A stretch of DNA of 64,000 bases from NCBI GenBank assembly GCA_009760855.2, contig WPIO01000027.1, forward strand, positions 4,626,501 to 4,690,500, given 5' to 3'. Made by a program: the position numbers and the translations under genes. Of the stretch, positions 23,077-33,660 are shown one piece after another (the stretch's first letter is position 1; each line of letters begins with the position of its first letter). Under the pieces are notes generated by a model. That model had not been told where the DNA came from, did no database searches, and saw nothing but the letters and a program-made list of their open reading frames with translations. Source of the DNA: Cristatella mucedo. Lineage: Eukaryota; Bryozoa; Phylactolaemata; Cristatellidae.

Positions 23077-23329
23077 CGTACTGGTTGGTCTTTCATTAGC
23101 ATTATTCTAACAATAATGTGTTCAGTTAAAATTCATACAGGATCTGTATTTCTTCTTCTTTTTTCATCTTCTCCTTCACCTGGTTCTAATAAATATCTAA
23201 TAGTTGTGCCAAGTTCTAATAATTTTTCCGGTTTTTCTACTTCTCTATGATATTTTGGTTTTTAAGTTTTACTATTTCTTTTTTTTATTGCTTTAGAAGG
23301 TTCTTCACCAATTGTGCTTGTAATGTCGT

Positions 23330-23440
23330 GGCAGGACAAAATGTCTCGACCCAAAATGACCCGGACATAATGTCCGTGACAAAATGTCCCAGGACAAAAT
23401 GTCCCCATACAAAAATTTCCCAGACAAAATGTCCCCACAT
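23330..23440. repeat. GGACAAAATGTCC short repeats (MULE terminus)
   Basis: About seven or eight variants of a 13-bp interrupted palindrome (GGACA, AAA, TGTCC) are spaced 15-21 bp apart. Such subterminal clusters are typical binding sites for MULE transposases. The assignment rests on position next to the transposase. Confidence 0.65.
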
Positions 23441-23571
23441 GTGATCTAAGATTAGTAATATTAATGTTATTTTGAACAGATTTTTATTAAAAGCAAGAGG
23501 AAAATAAATATTAAAGAGTAGGAGGTTATATCCAGTTATATGGAGACAGTCTCTTCTCATACAACATCAAT

Positions 23572-24105
23572 TCAAAGGATTCTAGAAATTTTAGTAAGAT
23601 ACTGCATTCTGACATGGTTGTAGTAATTAGAAACCACGGTGAACAAGGCTTCCAGTTGCCTGCGAAAAAGTGCCATGCTGTGTTGTTCCATGTTGATTTT
23701 CTTTGATAAGGCAATCAGAGTTAGATGTGCAATTCCAACTGAGTTGTTGAAGCTGTTATGCCATCCTTCAACTGAATTATTGCTACGAGGTAGTTTATTA
23801 TGGACGTGGTCGTATTGGTTCCACGGCGCAAGTTCAAACCTTCGTGGAGTTCTTCTGTTTCGCCTCTTTCTCCCGATAAAATTGTCCTCAAAGTAGTCCA
23901 GAATGACATCCATGTTACGATAATCATCATCATCTGTAAGCTCCTCAAAAGCTGCAATGACATCCGCAGTAGGAACAAATGCAAGAGCCATTAGACGCTT
24001 TACCTTAGTAGCAAATTCAGGATCATTATTGTAAGTGGCTGCTAATCCATGCTGTTGCACTTGTCTCCATATGCATTGCCCGAAATGAAACATACAACCC
24101 ACCAT
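23572..24105 (-). pseudogene. MULE transposase, C-terminal catalytic part
   Basis: This fragment of 177 codons starts with GCMFHFGQCIWRQVQQHGL, the hallmark after the second catalytic Asp of the MULE domain, and continues to NNSVEGWHNSFN, which contains the catalytic Glu (about 23770). The C-terminal tail is helical. The second Asp (TDFE) lies just upstream near 24160, in another frame. The domain is related to the FLYWCH-linked MULE proteins of many invertebrates. The enzyme would cut and paste the transposon DNA in the nucleus. The frame change near 24105-24200 makes it non-functional. Confidence 0.85.
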
Positions 24106-24139
24106 TTTTGCATTCGGGAACTTGTCTTTGAAGGCGTTG

Positions 24140-24726
24140 ATAGCAGCCAGCTCGAAGTCCGTAACAATGGATACAAGTTGTTTAACGTTCGACAGCGTCG
24201 TTATGTGATTGAGAAATCTACCATATACTGCTTGAGAACGACCCGGCAGTAGAGCATATGCACATGGGAATTTGGAGTTGTTGTGGAATCTATGTAAGGT
24301 GTAAAGCTGACCAAAACCTTCAGGTGTGACACGAAATATTCCGTCAGCGAGCCAATGCTGACACTGTTGCAGAAAATGTAGATCGTCATCACAGCAAAGA
24401 TGAGCATGTCGTCATCTTCGATTCTTAAAAATAAGTTATGGTCTTCTGTCGTACGACATATATCATCTCCATCTGCAATACGTCTGGTCTTCAAGCGCTG
24501 TCTTCGGATATCACGTGAAAAGGTCTCACGAGCAGGTAGAAGATGGGCGTCGTCAACAGGTACAGCCAGCAGAGCCCGTTGTACAATGCGTCTACAGGGT
24601 TCTTCTGTTTCCCGAGCCTGCCTCTTCATTTCGCTTCTTGCTTCTTCAACAGACGCTCTTCCGTGGGTAACTGCATGACTATGCGTTCCACCTTCCTCAA
24701 ATATTGCATTATTCAGAGTATGATTA
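24140..24726 (-). pseudogene. MULE transposase, N-terminal part, frameshifted
   Basis: The minus strand encodes the region before the catalytic core. A polar, Arg/Glu-rich stretch (VEEARSEMKRQARETEEP) and a segment with LLPARETFSRDIRRQR resemble the pre-DDE helices of FLYWCH-type MULE proteins. After IEDDD (about 24400) the frame is lost, and the expected core continues in another frame to the TDFE motif near 24160. The beginning of the protein is absent. Confidence 0.65.
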
Positions 24727-24752
24727 TCAAGTGCATTGTTATTATTATTCTC
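24727..24752 (+). other. LINE-like tail remnant at a junction
   Basis: The plus sequence TATCAAGTGCATTGTTATTA equals the last bases of the LINE tail with (ATT)n. No other LINE sequence precedes it; MULE sequence lies directly to its left and integrase sequence directly to its right. Confidence 0.6.
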
Positions 24753-24981
24753 GTGCTTCACATCTTTTCATTTCTTTCGTGAGTTCTCCTTTGAAGTCTG
24801 TTCCTAGATCTACTCTTATCTTCTTTGGCCATTTTAAAGGACCTTTTATATAAATATCTGTTATTGCTCGTGTTATTTCTTTAGAAGACTTTGTTTTAAG
24901 TGGTCTTACGTTTTTATATCTACTAGCAACATCAATACCACTCAACGAATATCTGTTTCCAGAATCATTTGGCATATACAA
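24753..24981 (-). pseudogene. Polinton-type integrase fragment
   Basis: The minus frame contains YSLSGIDVASRYKNVRPL and KIRVDLGTDFKGEL, which carry the first and second Asp of the retroviral-type integrase core (rve). The residue before Phe is Asp where Glu or Asp is usual. The third catalytic residue lies beyond the break where the LINE tail and MULE begin. The upstream HHCC part is not seen either. The enzyme would join element ends to host DNA. The GIDVASRY form and the company of capsid genes favour Polinton integrase over an LTR retrotransposon. Confidence 0.75.
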
Positions 24982-24984
24982 AAT

Positions 24985-25523
24985 GTTTGCTTGGTGATTT
25001 TCATTAGGTGCAACTATATATCAAGGAAACCTTTTGGAATTTTTTTGGTCATGGTTTTAATACTTGGCTTATATAATTAGAATTGAACTTTTCTTCTTTT
25101 TTTCTTTCTTTTAGAGTTAAAAATGATATTCTATAGAATGAAAATATTTTGTAAGATTTGCTCTAAGATGTTTAGTGAACTTAAATATCTAGAGTCAAGA
25201 CATCCTACTGGTTAAAAAATCAAACGAAGACAAAGGTTAAAATATTAAATGCGCTATGACTTCTTTAATTTAGATACTACTGAAACAAAGTTTGATTTTA
25301 GGATCCTGCGTAACAATAAAATAATCATTTTTGCAGATTGTCATTATTCCACTAATAATAATTCTAAAGAAAACACTAGTAAACTATGCTGTCTTGCAAG
25401 AAAGCATTTCAAAAAAAGATGCTCATAATTATTTTGCATTAATCACTGGTTAGACCATGGTGTTATTTGAGCTATCGCAAAATTGTTTCCTTTAGTTAAA
25501 GGTAAACATACAGCAACAAAAAT
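24985..25523. other. AT-rich stretch without recognised gene
   Basis: Only short broken frames are present, for example one on plus near 25248 with MRYDFFNLD. This is probably decayed coding sequence of the Polinton-like element. No domain is recognised. Confidence 0.4.
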
Positions 25524-25690
25524 GCCGAGCTGGTTTGGTCTAGCGGTTAAGGTGCTCGCCCCGACAAAGGTCAGACTGAGGTCGTGGGCTCAAGCCCCGA
25601 GGCATATGTGAAGCGCCTGAATAGAGATTAAGTTCTCTTGGGGCGCTATATAAATGAATTATATATATATATATATTATATATAAAAATA
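25524..25690 (+). mobile_element. tRNA-derived SINE, family 2, copy a
   Basis: The head resembles a tRNA gene: GCTGGTTTGGTCTAGCGG with box-A-like TCTAGCGGTTAAGG, and a box-B-like region GTGGGCTCAAGCCCCGAGGC. The tail reads GAAGCGCCTGAATAGAGATT and then AAGTTCTCTTGGGGCGC, the same hairpin as the LINE 3' end, followed by an (AT)n run. Other copies lie at 55184 and 63306. It is non-coding and non-autonomous. Confidence 0.88.
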
Positions 25691-25747
25691 AAAGAAAGTA
25701 TTGCTTTATTAGTTCATTTGTATTTATCACATGAGTATATGACTAAC

Positions 25748-25834
25748 CAGCAAGTGTAAAGCGCCTGGAAAGAGATTGAGTTCTCTGAGGGCGTTTTATC
25801 AAGTGCATTATTATTATTATTATTATTATTATTA
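25748..25834 (+). mobile_element. LINE tail only (very short copy)
   Basis: The last 60 bp of the LINE 3' UTR, the hairpin tail and a long (ATT)n run are present, with nothing upstream. It is an extreme 5' truncation. Confidence 0.85.
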
Positions 25835-25848
25835 TGCTTCCTAGGTCA

Positions 25849-26040
25849 TCAAAAACAGTAGTCAGTTGGAATTATGTTTAAGTAAGCATGATACTTGAAA
25901 TCTGTTCCTGTTGAAACAGTATTTATAGTACGTATTTTTCCAGATACAACATAAGTACCTGTACTTGGTCTTAGGAATTGGATGAACCAGCTACCATCAC
26001 ACTTAATAATATCAACGGTGGAGCATTCTTGTTTTACCAA
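25849..26040 (-). CDS. Unknown fragment next to the fibre-like frames
   Basis: The minus frame of 63 codons contains FIQFLRPSTGTYVVSGKIRT, a beta-rich, Thr/Gly-rich composition like the distal part of fibre proteins. It lies just downstream (minus sense) of the fibre-like repeats at 26080-26620 and could be their C-terminal domain separated by a frame break. No family match is recognised. Confidence 0.4.
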   Translation of the reverse strand: MVKQECSTVDIIKCDGSWFIQFLRPSTGTYVVSGKIRTINTVSTGTDFKYHAYLNIIPTDYCF

Positions 26041-26079
26041 GGATAAGCAACAGATATATTTATTATAGAATTCATAGAT

Positions 26080-26620
26080 CTAGGGTTTAATGACACAGGA
26101 ATTACTTCTGTTATTTTCTGCTGTTTTGTCCGTGTAAGATTTGGTTGCAGCATCTGAAGGATTAGCAGGGTCTGCCACATTAACTATTGAGTTATTATTC
26201 ATATTTAAATTGTAACTTGCAGGATAATCTTTTAGCGTTACATCTCGTTTTAATCCACCATTAAGTAAAACAAAAATCATCATGAAGAACACTAGGTGTA
26301 GTATTACCTGAATTCCAATGAGTAGAAGTAACAGCAAATCCATTCATGCTTAGATCACCAGTCATTGTATCTCCAAATTTATTAACATAATTGCCTAATT
26401 GTCTAACATTAACAGCATCTGTAGGATTAACTCCTGGACTAAGATTACCAGCAGGTTGGCCTTGAAAATGTGTTGATCCATTACCAGTTGCCACGAAATT
26501 AGAATCTGCATAGTTATTTGCGACAGCATCGGGAGGATTAACAAGATCGCTCATGTTATTAATTCTATTTCCATTCGCATCAACAACTGACAGTATATAA
26601 CCGTTTATTTTTGGTAACAC
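26080..26620 (-). pseudogene. Fibre-like protein with NP-DA-A repeats
   Basis: Two overlapping minus frames carry a repeated motif. Examples are VNPPDAVANNYAD, VNPTDAVNVRQLGNYVNK and ANPSDAATKSYTDK, with GDTMTGDLSMNG between them. This L-NP-DA-A-K-YVD and GDTMTG-L-M-G pattern is the one found in phage tail-fibre shaft proteins and in some fibre-like virion proteins. A frame break near 26300 separates the pieces. The protein would form a trimeric surface spike. Presence in an animal Polinton-like island is notable, and the plus-strand cluster at 35527-38180 has the same motif. Confidence 0.6.
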
Positions 26621-27100
26621 GACCCCTAAGACCTGCTCTGCAATTCATGTAATATACACATTGATTAGAACTTTTGATTTATCTCATACTTCCTTTATAA
26701 TTGTACTATTCCAAAAAATCTATCAGGATGTTCTTCTTGTACTACTTTTTATGGATCTTGCTATATAATACTTTATATCATAGCCTCTCCTTTTTTATTA
26801 CCAAATCCTCTATATTTTCTTATAATATCAAACTAAAAGTCAAAGTACTTTTAATCTTTAAGCAATAACATAAAAAGTGTGCTTCTAATTGGAATCTCAA
26901 CTAATGTTTAGTTGGCCCTCTAACATTACCTGCAGCTATACAATCTGGTGGTGCTTCTTCACAGTTTAGTCCAGGGACACAAATTTAAAATTCAGAAATT
27001 TAGTTATTTTTAAAACATGCAAACTTGGTAGACATTAAGCATGATATAAAAGGTATAAATTAGGTATACAATCTTCAATAATAGTTCAACTCCACAAGTA
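26621..27100. other. AT-rich, no recognised gene
   Basis: Only short broken frames are present on both strands. I see no domain or repeat. Confidence 0.4.
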
Positions 27101-29060
27101 TTTTATTTCTACTAATGTATCTCCATCAATTATACCGTCTGGTGAATATCTCCATACACCATTACAAGTAAAACAATCATTGGCGCTTTCAAGTTTTACA
27201 TTAGGTTTCATCTATAAAAACTTAGCAGCGATAGGTTAAAATACTATATCAAGTAGCATTGGTGGAAACTTTATCTTAAAATTATTAGCAATATATATTT
27301 ATTCTTTTAGTTTTCTGTTGGCCATTATATCAATATCAACTTCTGTTTGATCACCGAATACCATACCATAATTATGTACAGAATAAGATTCTGATTCACC
27401 AATATTCAACGACATAGATCTTTCCATTCATCGGAACCTTGTATAAAATCAAATTTCTCTAGTATATTCTGGTTTACATTTTTTTTAAACATCCGTTCCA
27501 TCATAAACAAATGTTCCTTTCATGCAAGTAAACTGGGATCCATTGCCATTAGACGTTAGTTCAGCTGTATTCTCGCAGATAGTTAAGTAATGAACAATGA
27601 TAGTAGTAGCTGAGGCTGGGAGAGCAGCATGATTATTACCAGCTGCAGGAATAGCGGCAGCAGCTGCCGGGATTAAACTATTGAATTCAATAGTTACATC
27701 AAGTTTAGAAGTAATTCTTAATTATTCATCATTATATTTTAAATCAATCACACAAAGTGGATATAGTGATAACCATTCAGGAAAAATAACAACAACTGGT
27801 TCAGTAATTTCATTTAATCCAATATACTGTTCTCCAAACTCAGTGAAATCTAAATATTCTGTTTAGCATTTTCCATCCTTAGGATAAATACTTCTAGCAA
27901 TGGCTGGATATTGCTTTGAACCTTTAACAAGTACAGTTACATTTTTAACATCGCAGTGGTTGTACGTACATGAATTGCCTGTATCATATTGTATTTACTA
28001 AAATTCTGTGCAGCTACAATTAACCAACTAACTTTATCAATATTATTTCGAACAGATAGTGTTTCATTATACTTAAATCCTTTATTGAAGCTATTAAGTG
28101 TCATATTTTCATAACGTCTAACTCTGTAGTTAAGTTTAATTTTCTTTGATCTCTCACTTGATATATCGGCAAGAGCAGTTTGAATAATTTATCAGGAGTA
28201 AAACATGAAACCATTAATCTCATTTCTGACATAGAAATTTTAAAATTAGCCCAGACACCATCACCATTACCTGTTGGAGTTCCTCTAGTTTGTAATGCAT
28301 TAATTTAGTTGGCAGCTGCTACTGATGCACCTGTCATTATAGCATCAAAATCGGAGCTTCCAACTCTTGTCATTTCAAGTATAAATGAAATGTCATACAG
28401 AATTGTTTTCATATCTGAGAAGAATCCAGATAATCTTGAAAGTGGAAGTGAAATACTGAATGTACCTTGATTGTTTGCCGAAACATTTGAAAGTCCTCTT
28501 CTGTATACAAAACCAATAGTAATAGCAGCGGCAGTAGATCCAGCGGTATTAGTGTAAGTATTATTATTAACCCACATATCATGTATTGAACTTGCCTCGT
28601 CTTCTTTCCATTCAGTTGCAGGTCCTTCTGTTCGGTTATAGTCATGTAGATAGCTAAGAAGACCCACAGGCGTTAACACTTTTCCATGTCGTTGTTGCAA
28701 TCAAAGGCTTTGTATTTTTTTCTGCACCAACTCTAATTGTCATTAAACTGAATAACGATGCACCTGCAATGTTAACAAGTCCAGCAGCAAGGTTTCTATT
28801 AGGTGCAGCATAAGCCCCATTAGCAACTGTCTGATCCTGGAGTTGTCCTTCAAGTAGTAGGTAAGCATCGGACAATACTAAAACTTTTGATTTTCACCAG
28901 GAACAGTAAATGTTACTAGTTTATTTAAAATAATATCATCATATTTTTGTTTGTTTGGTAGAACTAATCTGTGTTGATAATCTGTAGTTTATAATTAGGA
29001 AATCTTGGATCCCCTAATTCAAGTACTGATTCAATAGGAGCACTAACCATTTCTTCTCTA
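27100..29060 (-). pseudogene. Major capsid protein (double jelly-roll type), decayed
   Basis: Several minus frames in series look like one Polinton/adintovirus-type major capsid protein. The N-terminal part (28870-29060) includes a PNKQKYDD segment; 28654-28875 has LVNIAGASLFSLMTIRVG, like the conserved first jelly-roll strand region; 28305-28700 has LSYLHDYNRTEG, FSISLPLSRLSGFF and ILYDISFILEMTR, the segment linking the two jelly rolls. The C-terminal part to about 27100 is riddled with stops. Capsid proteins of this type build the icosahedral shell. The identification rests on remembered motif similarity. Confidence 0.6.
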
Positions 29061-29550
29061 TATAAAAAAGTAAAGCTTTATTTTCTACTCTAGATATGTA
29101 GAGCAGCTTCTATTTTTTCATGTATTCACCATATCCGTCAGGTCATCTTCTTTCAGGAAAAAAGATTTTTCTTTAATAACTCTTTCTATATCTTTATAAG
29201 CCTTCGGGTCACTTTATTTAAGTGCTTCTAAATTATCTTCTACTTCCTCTTTTTCTATTTTAGATTTATGTTTCTTTTTATTCTTCGGCTTTAGTTTTTA
29301 GCGTAGCTCGTTTGATTTCAATATGCGTTTCCTTTATCTTTCTATCATAATCTTCTTTTTTTGCGTTTTTCTAACTGATAGTCGAGTTCTTTTTTCCTTC
29401 TTTCTTCATCAAGTTTATCATCTACTTCTTAACGTTTATTAGCGTATTCTTGGTCGACTTTCTCGTCTTTGGTTTGTAATTCAAATTACTTTCTTCCTTG
29501 ATGCAGTTTATTTCCTTTCTTAGCAATGTTCATACTAAGACATTGTAGAA
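29061..29550 (-). other. Lys/Glu-rich coding remnant
   Basis: Read on minus, this interval gives Lys/Glu/Arg-rich helical sequence (for example ELDYQLEKRKKEDYDRKIKE) broken by stops. It lies upstream of the capsid gene. It may be the remains of a coiled-coil virion protein. No family is recognised. Confidence 0.4.
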
Positions 29551-30309
29551 AAGTCTGCCTACTTTCAGCTACGTAACATTGATAAAATTTGGGCTTGTTT
29601 AAATAAGGATACCACGTCTAAGTTGGTCCATGCATTTGTGACATCCCGTCTTGAATTCTGTCACTCACTGCTTGCTTGCCTACCAGCGTGTGCAATCAGG
29701 CGATTACAGCTGGTGCTAAACTCTGCAGCTAGGCTTGTCTGTCGTGAGCGTCGCAGTTGCAATTTCAAACCACTTCTCGCCGACCTGCACTGGCTCCAAG
29801 TCAAACAACGGATCGAATTCAAGGTTTTGTCGCTCACTTTTAGGTCACTTCATTCAGCTCCTCCACCAGGCCAAGCATCGTACGACCCGCTTTTCGGAAT
29901 CCAACAGTCTACCAATACCTCGTACAAACCTCAAATCCTTAGGAGACCGTGCATTTAGTTCGTAAGCTCACAAAGCCTGGAACTCCCACTCGACTTGCGT
30001 CAGAACATGCCATGACTTGACCACATTTAAAAAGAACTTAAAAAAAACTTATATTTAGGACAGCATTTAGTGGGTCCCTGTGATTCGTCCTTCATGTGCT
30101 TATGCGTGCTGACACTGTGCATGCTGCCACTAACCACATTTGCATGCTGACCCTGTGCATGTCACCCCTATGCTTGTTATTCATGTTGTTTATCAAGCAC
30201 AATGTTACTCAGCATTCAATCGCGTTTAATTTGCAGCAAATGTAAAACGCCTAGAAAGAAATTAAGTTCTCTGAGGGTGCTTTATCAAGTGCATTATTAT
30301 TGTTATTAT
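29551..30309 (+). mobile_element. CR1/L2-type LINE, 5'-truncated
   Basis: It begins at the position equivalent to about 14900 of the full copy and continues through the C-terminal domain (ADLHWLQVKQRIEFK) to the hairpin tail and ATT repeats. Several frame breaks are present. It is inserted in a small minus-strand frame of the Polinton-like element (30310-30439). Confidence 0.9.
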
Positions 30310-30439
30310 CAAGATCTGTTAATCCAGTTAATACTGGTGCTGCTGTTCCAATTCCGCCAATAACTTTATCAAGAACACCAGATCCACGGAATTGTCCTCT
30401 TTTTATTAAACCATGACAAATTAACGCATAGCTACCCAT
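30310..30439 (-). CDS. Small Gly-rich hydrophobic protein, interrupted by LINE
   Basis: The minus frame starts at 30439 and encodes a basic, Gly-rich sequence (KRGQFRGSGVLDKV, then GGIGTAAPVLTGL) before it runs into the LINE tail. A short basic protein with a Gly/Ala-rich hydrophobic helix, near capsid genes, suggests a small minor virion protein, but no family match is claimed. Confidence 0.4.
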
Positions 30440-30450
30440 CGCTCTATATC

Positions 30451-31305
30451 TTATTTAAAATTTTCTATTGTAACCATATCATCTGAAACAATATTAACAG
30501 GATTTCCATTTAGATCTGTTAAACTAATTTTGAAACTACTTATTCCTTTTCTATCTCCACGTGTTTTTAAATACAATATATTAGAAAGATGAAGATAAAC
30601 TTTTGTTCCTGGATCAATATCATCAATATCTGTAATTAATAATGACAAACATCTTTGTAGAAAGTTTATTTTAAATTCTGCATACTTTATAATAGGATTT
30701 ACCAAATAACAATAGACACTAATCCATTTTACACCAGAGTTATCAGGCCATTGAATTTTATTCCAAGCGTTGTAAATACCAGAGAAGTACATAGTCTTTT
30801 CCATAGCCTCATAAGGTATACATTCCACCAACAATTACAGGATCAAAAGATCCCTGTTGGTTTGAGTTGAAACCTAGTGTGTCACCAACATCATGACTAA
30901 CACCAGATGCATCACTTCCAAGTAGCATAACGTAATCAGGAGTTACTTGCATTATTACTTTATCATCTATATCAACAATACATTTTATTTTAGTACCAAG
31001 TTTTTAGAAGAGTGATAGAAATCTCCAGATTTATTCAAAGCAAGATTAAGAGCAGTTGCTATTTTATCGCTGTCATATTATCCTGCTGGAATTGCAATTG
31101 ATTGTGCCAATGGTGCTGTAAGATTTCTTTCATACCAAAGAAAATCATTCACTTCAGTAGTAACATTTGTAATAACTCTATTTGTATAAGTAAACTCCAC
31201 TCTTTTTAAACCAACTTTATTAAAACCTGAATCTGATCTAAGTAGAATAGGTGGAACTAATGTTTTCGCTTCAGAATTAGTAGTTCTTGTTAATCCTATT
31301 GACAT
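30451..31305 (-). pseudogene. Penton-like minor capsid protein 1
   Basis: The minus frame 31078-31305 starts MSIGLTRTTNSEAK and ends with SIAIPAG just before a stop. In the same order after it come YDSDKIATALN (stop-separated), DYVMLLGSD and a C-terminal frame (30451-30834) rich in beta strands with VYLHLSNILYLKTRG. The order resembles the single jelly-roll penton proteins of Polintons, where a PGYY-type strand precedes a helix and an LLGF-type turn. The protein would cap the capsid vertices. Stops and frame changes disable it. Confidence 0.5.
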
Positions 31306-31319
31306 TTTTATATTATATC

Positions 31320-32169
31320 TCTGAAATTTCTATGACAACTGTCATCTGTTGTGAACCAAAATCTAAGACTTTTAAATTCTGATCTGTAAAAGTAATTAGA
31401 AATAGAATCACCAGAAATATTATAGTATTCAAGAGTATTCGATTCATACACCATTTGTTCGCAAGGGTAGAAATTGTAAGCAAATTTTTTTTTAAGATTT
31501 GTGTGTCATCACCATTTATATAACTAGTTCCACGAGCAACTAAGTTACAATTTACAAGTATAAAGTTTAGATCTGGAACAAAAAATATCCTTTTCTGAAA
31601 TAAATTTAACAGTTGGTCTAAAAGTTACATGGTTAGTAATACTGGGATAGATTGCTGAAAAGTTGGGATCTGTTGTATAAGCAGAACCAGTGAAGCCAAG
31701 TATACTTGATAAACTGGACTTACTAGCAAGAAACGTCCAACCAACAGGCATAGCAATCTAGGAGTTTGAAGTTGAAGTATCAATACCTAATGGAAATTTA
31801 TCAGTAGTAGGTCCTGATTCCGTAATAATTATTTATCATATCTGCAATCCCATTATTAAAATAATCGGAAATAGTAGAGTAAATTCCTGGTCTAATTGTT
31901 ATCGTTTGTTCAGAACCACCGGCTACTGTACAAACAAAAGTATTATTAGAGTTACTTATAGTGTTAATAGAATTTGTTCCTACAAACTTCTTTAAACCTT
32001 TATTGAATTTTTTATTTCTAAGCATAAAGGGATCATCAATGTGTACTATAATAGGATTAGTAGTTCCAGTAATATTAAATACATATTCGTCTTTACTTAT
32101 TGAATTATCCTTTCTAATAACCTTAAGATTTTTCAATATCTCGTGAGAAATATATACAAGATCTGCCAT
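31320..32169 (-). pseudogene. Penton-like minor capsid protein 2
   Basis: The frame 31801-32169 starts MADLVYISHEILKN and includes ITIRPGIYSTISDYFNNGIA, a strand-helix element typical of penton-like proteins. The frame 31545-31751 continues with SSLSSILGFTGSAY, the matching turn. The tail to 31320 is broken. It lies directly upstream of penton-like protein 1, and the two share the layout PG-(I/Y)Y, Asn-rich helix, LGF turn, so they look like tandem paralogues. Confidence 0.55.
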
Positions 32170-32199
32170 TTCTATAAACCTTACAAAAGTTCATTAATT

Positions 32200-33432
32200 C
32201 TTGCAATGAATGAATGACTTTGGTATTTCTCTAGATTTTTCAAGTTACTCAACAGCAGCACTAATTTAATTTACTACTCCTGTATTTCCAGCAGCAGGTT
32301 CACGAATCCACAGTTCTATTTTATCAAATACTTCTGAATCACTATTTACAAGGAATGAAATTATTTCAACATCTTTGTCTTTTTTATTTTTAAAAAGTCT
32401 GTTATATAATAAAAACCGTTTAGTGTTTTACACTTGTTTTCCTTCATTTCTTTTTATTTCTAAGTAAATACTCTACATCTATGGAGAAGGATATTTTAGT
32501 TAATCTGGTTTATCATAGATTTTATTCTAGGTTGTAAATTGCCTTTTCCTTCCTCATAAGCAATATCAAGCAATTCTCTTTTATGATCTCGTGTTGAAAA
32601 GTACTGCACCTCTGTTGTTCTTTAATCTTTCTTGCTGGTATTGTGATGAGTAGCATATTCATAGATATCATTAGCTGCAAGTCCTAAAGTCTCATCTGGC
32701 TTTAGATATTTTGTTTTATTTCCCAATTTAAGTGCTATTTCAAACATTTTGTGATCTTTATTTTCATCATTAATTTCATCTATTATTCTCTCACATAATT
32801 TGGAATACATCCTTTATTAGGACCTTTTAGAAATTCAAGTAGATTATATTTATCTAAATCTTCTATTCTTTCTTCTGTTTTCTTTGGCGTGCCAGTAGTT
32901 GGATGTATTCCTAACTCGTCAGCTAAAGTTTTTGAATATTATCAATAGCTTCTCGTACTTCCGAATTAGTTACAGGTGTCTTTGCTTGATTAGCTATTGC
33001 GATTGCTTTTTTTAACTCCCGTGACTTAACAGCTTTAATTCCTTTTTCTAGAGTACTCGAAATATCAGGTGCATCTTTACTTTCCAAAGCCTTTTTTATA
33101 CAACAATCTCTATTTTTCTCTAATGCCTTTGTCGTTTCCATTTGTATAGTAAGTTTTGGTCTAACATTTTCAAGTGTTTCAATATCGATCTTTCCAGAAT
33201 TATCAGTAGATCGTGCACGTTGATTGAGATGAGACTAAACTGTATCTCTTTTTTATATTTCTGCTTCAAGTCTTTGTATTTCTTGGTCCTTCTGGAGTAT
33301 AGTTGCGTCTCTTAAGTCTTCTAGGTTTTTTATTTTAGCTTCAGAGTCAAGTGCTTCTTGAACACTTCCCATGTAGGCTTTCTTGCTTGAAAATTGTTTT
33401 CCGTATGTCTTTTTCCTATATCTATTAAGCAT
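32200..33432 (-). pseudogene. Coiled-coil protein of the Polinton-like element, broken
   Basis: A minus-strand start at 33432 (MLNRYRKKTYGK) leads into a charged helical sequence (DATILQKDQEIQRLEAEI) up to a stop near 33255. Open pieces at 32923-33141 (KAVKSRELKKAIAIANQAK) and 32622-32810 (MFEIALKLGNKTKYLK) follow. The composition is Lys/Glu/Ala-rich, as in long coiled coils. It sits between the penton-like genes and the ATPase. The function is unknown; a scaffold or core protein would fit the position. Confidence 0.45.
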
Positions 33433-33444
33433 TACAAATAGTAA

Positions 33445-33660
33445 TTAATTGCTTTTCAGTAGAATCAACAGAAAAAATCTTCCTTCAGATTCATTTTTAG
33501 GTAAGTCTATCACACAATATCTAAAAAGAATCCTTGTAGAAGAGTTAACCAAATCTTTGAATTGTCCTTTTTCATTATCTACAGTGTAAGCTTCACGAAG
33601 ATATTCTATATCTGTTTCTTTTTGTTTGAAAATTATTACCATATTTACATGATTACTCAT
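33445..33660 (-). CDS. Unknown small protein next to the ATPase
   Basis: This minus frame of 71 codons begins MSNHVNMVIIFKQKE and contains ILFRYCVIDLPKNESEG. It starts a few bases after the ATPase ends, suggesting a former transcription unit. No domain is recognised. Confidence 0.4.
   Translation of the reverse strand: MSNHVNMVIIFKQKETDIEYLREAYTVDNEKGQFKDLVNSSTRILFRYCVIDLPKNESEGRFFLLILLKSN

Larger units (their letters stand above)
23315..24752 (-). mobile_element. Mutator-like (MULE) DNA transposon fragment
   Basis: The minus strand carries most of a MULE transposase. On its 3' side (plus 23330-23440) lies a cluster of short units of the type GGACAAAATGTCC, which probably belongs to the transposon terminal repeat. 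No matching terminal repeat is seen at the other end, where the sequence stops beside a LINE-like tail and the integrase remnant. The 5' part, including any FLYWCH zinc finger, is therefore missing. It is nested in the Polinton-like element. Confidence 0.75.

Noticed and set aside
24753-24981. Integrase of an LTR retrotransposon
   Set aside because: No LTR, gag or reverse transcriptase lies nearby, and capsid and packaging ATPase remnants lie on the same strand. A Polinton origin is more economical, though the fragment is short.
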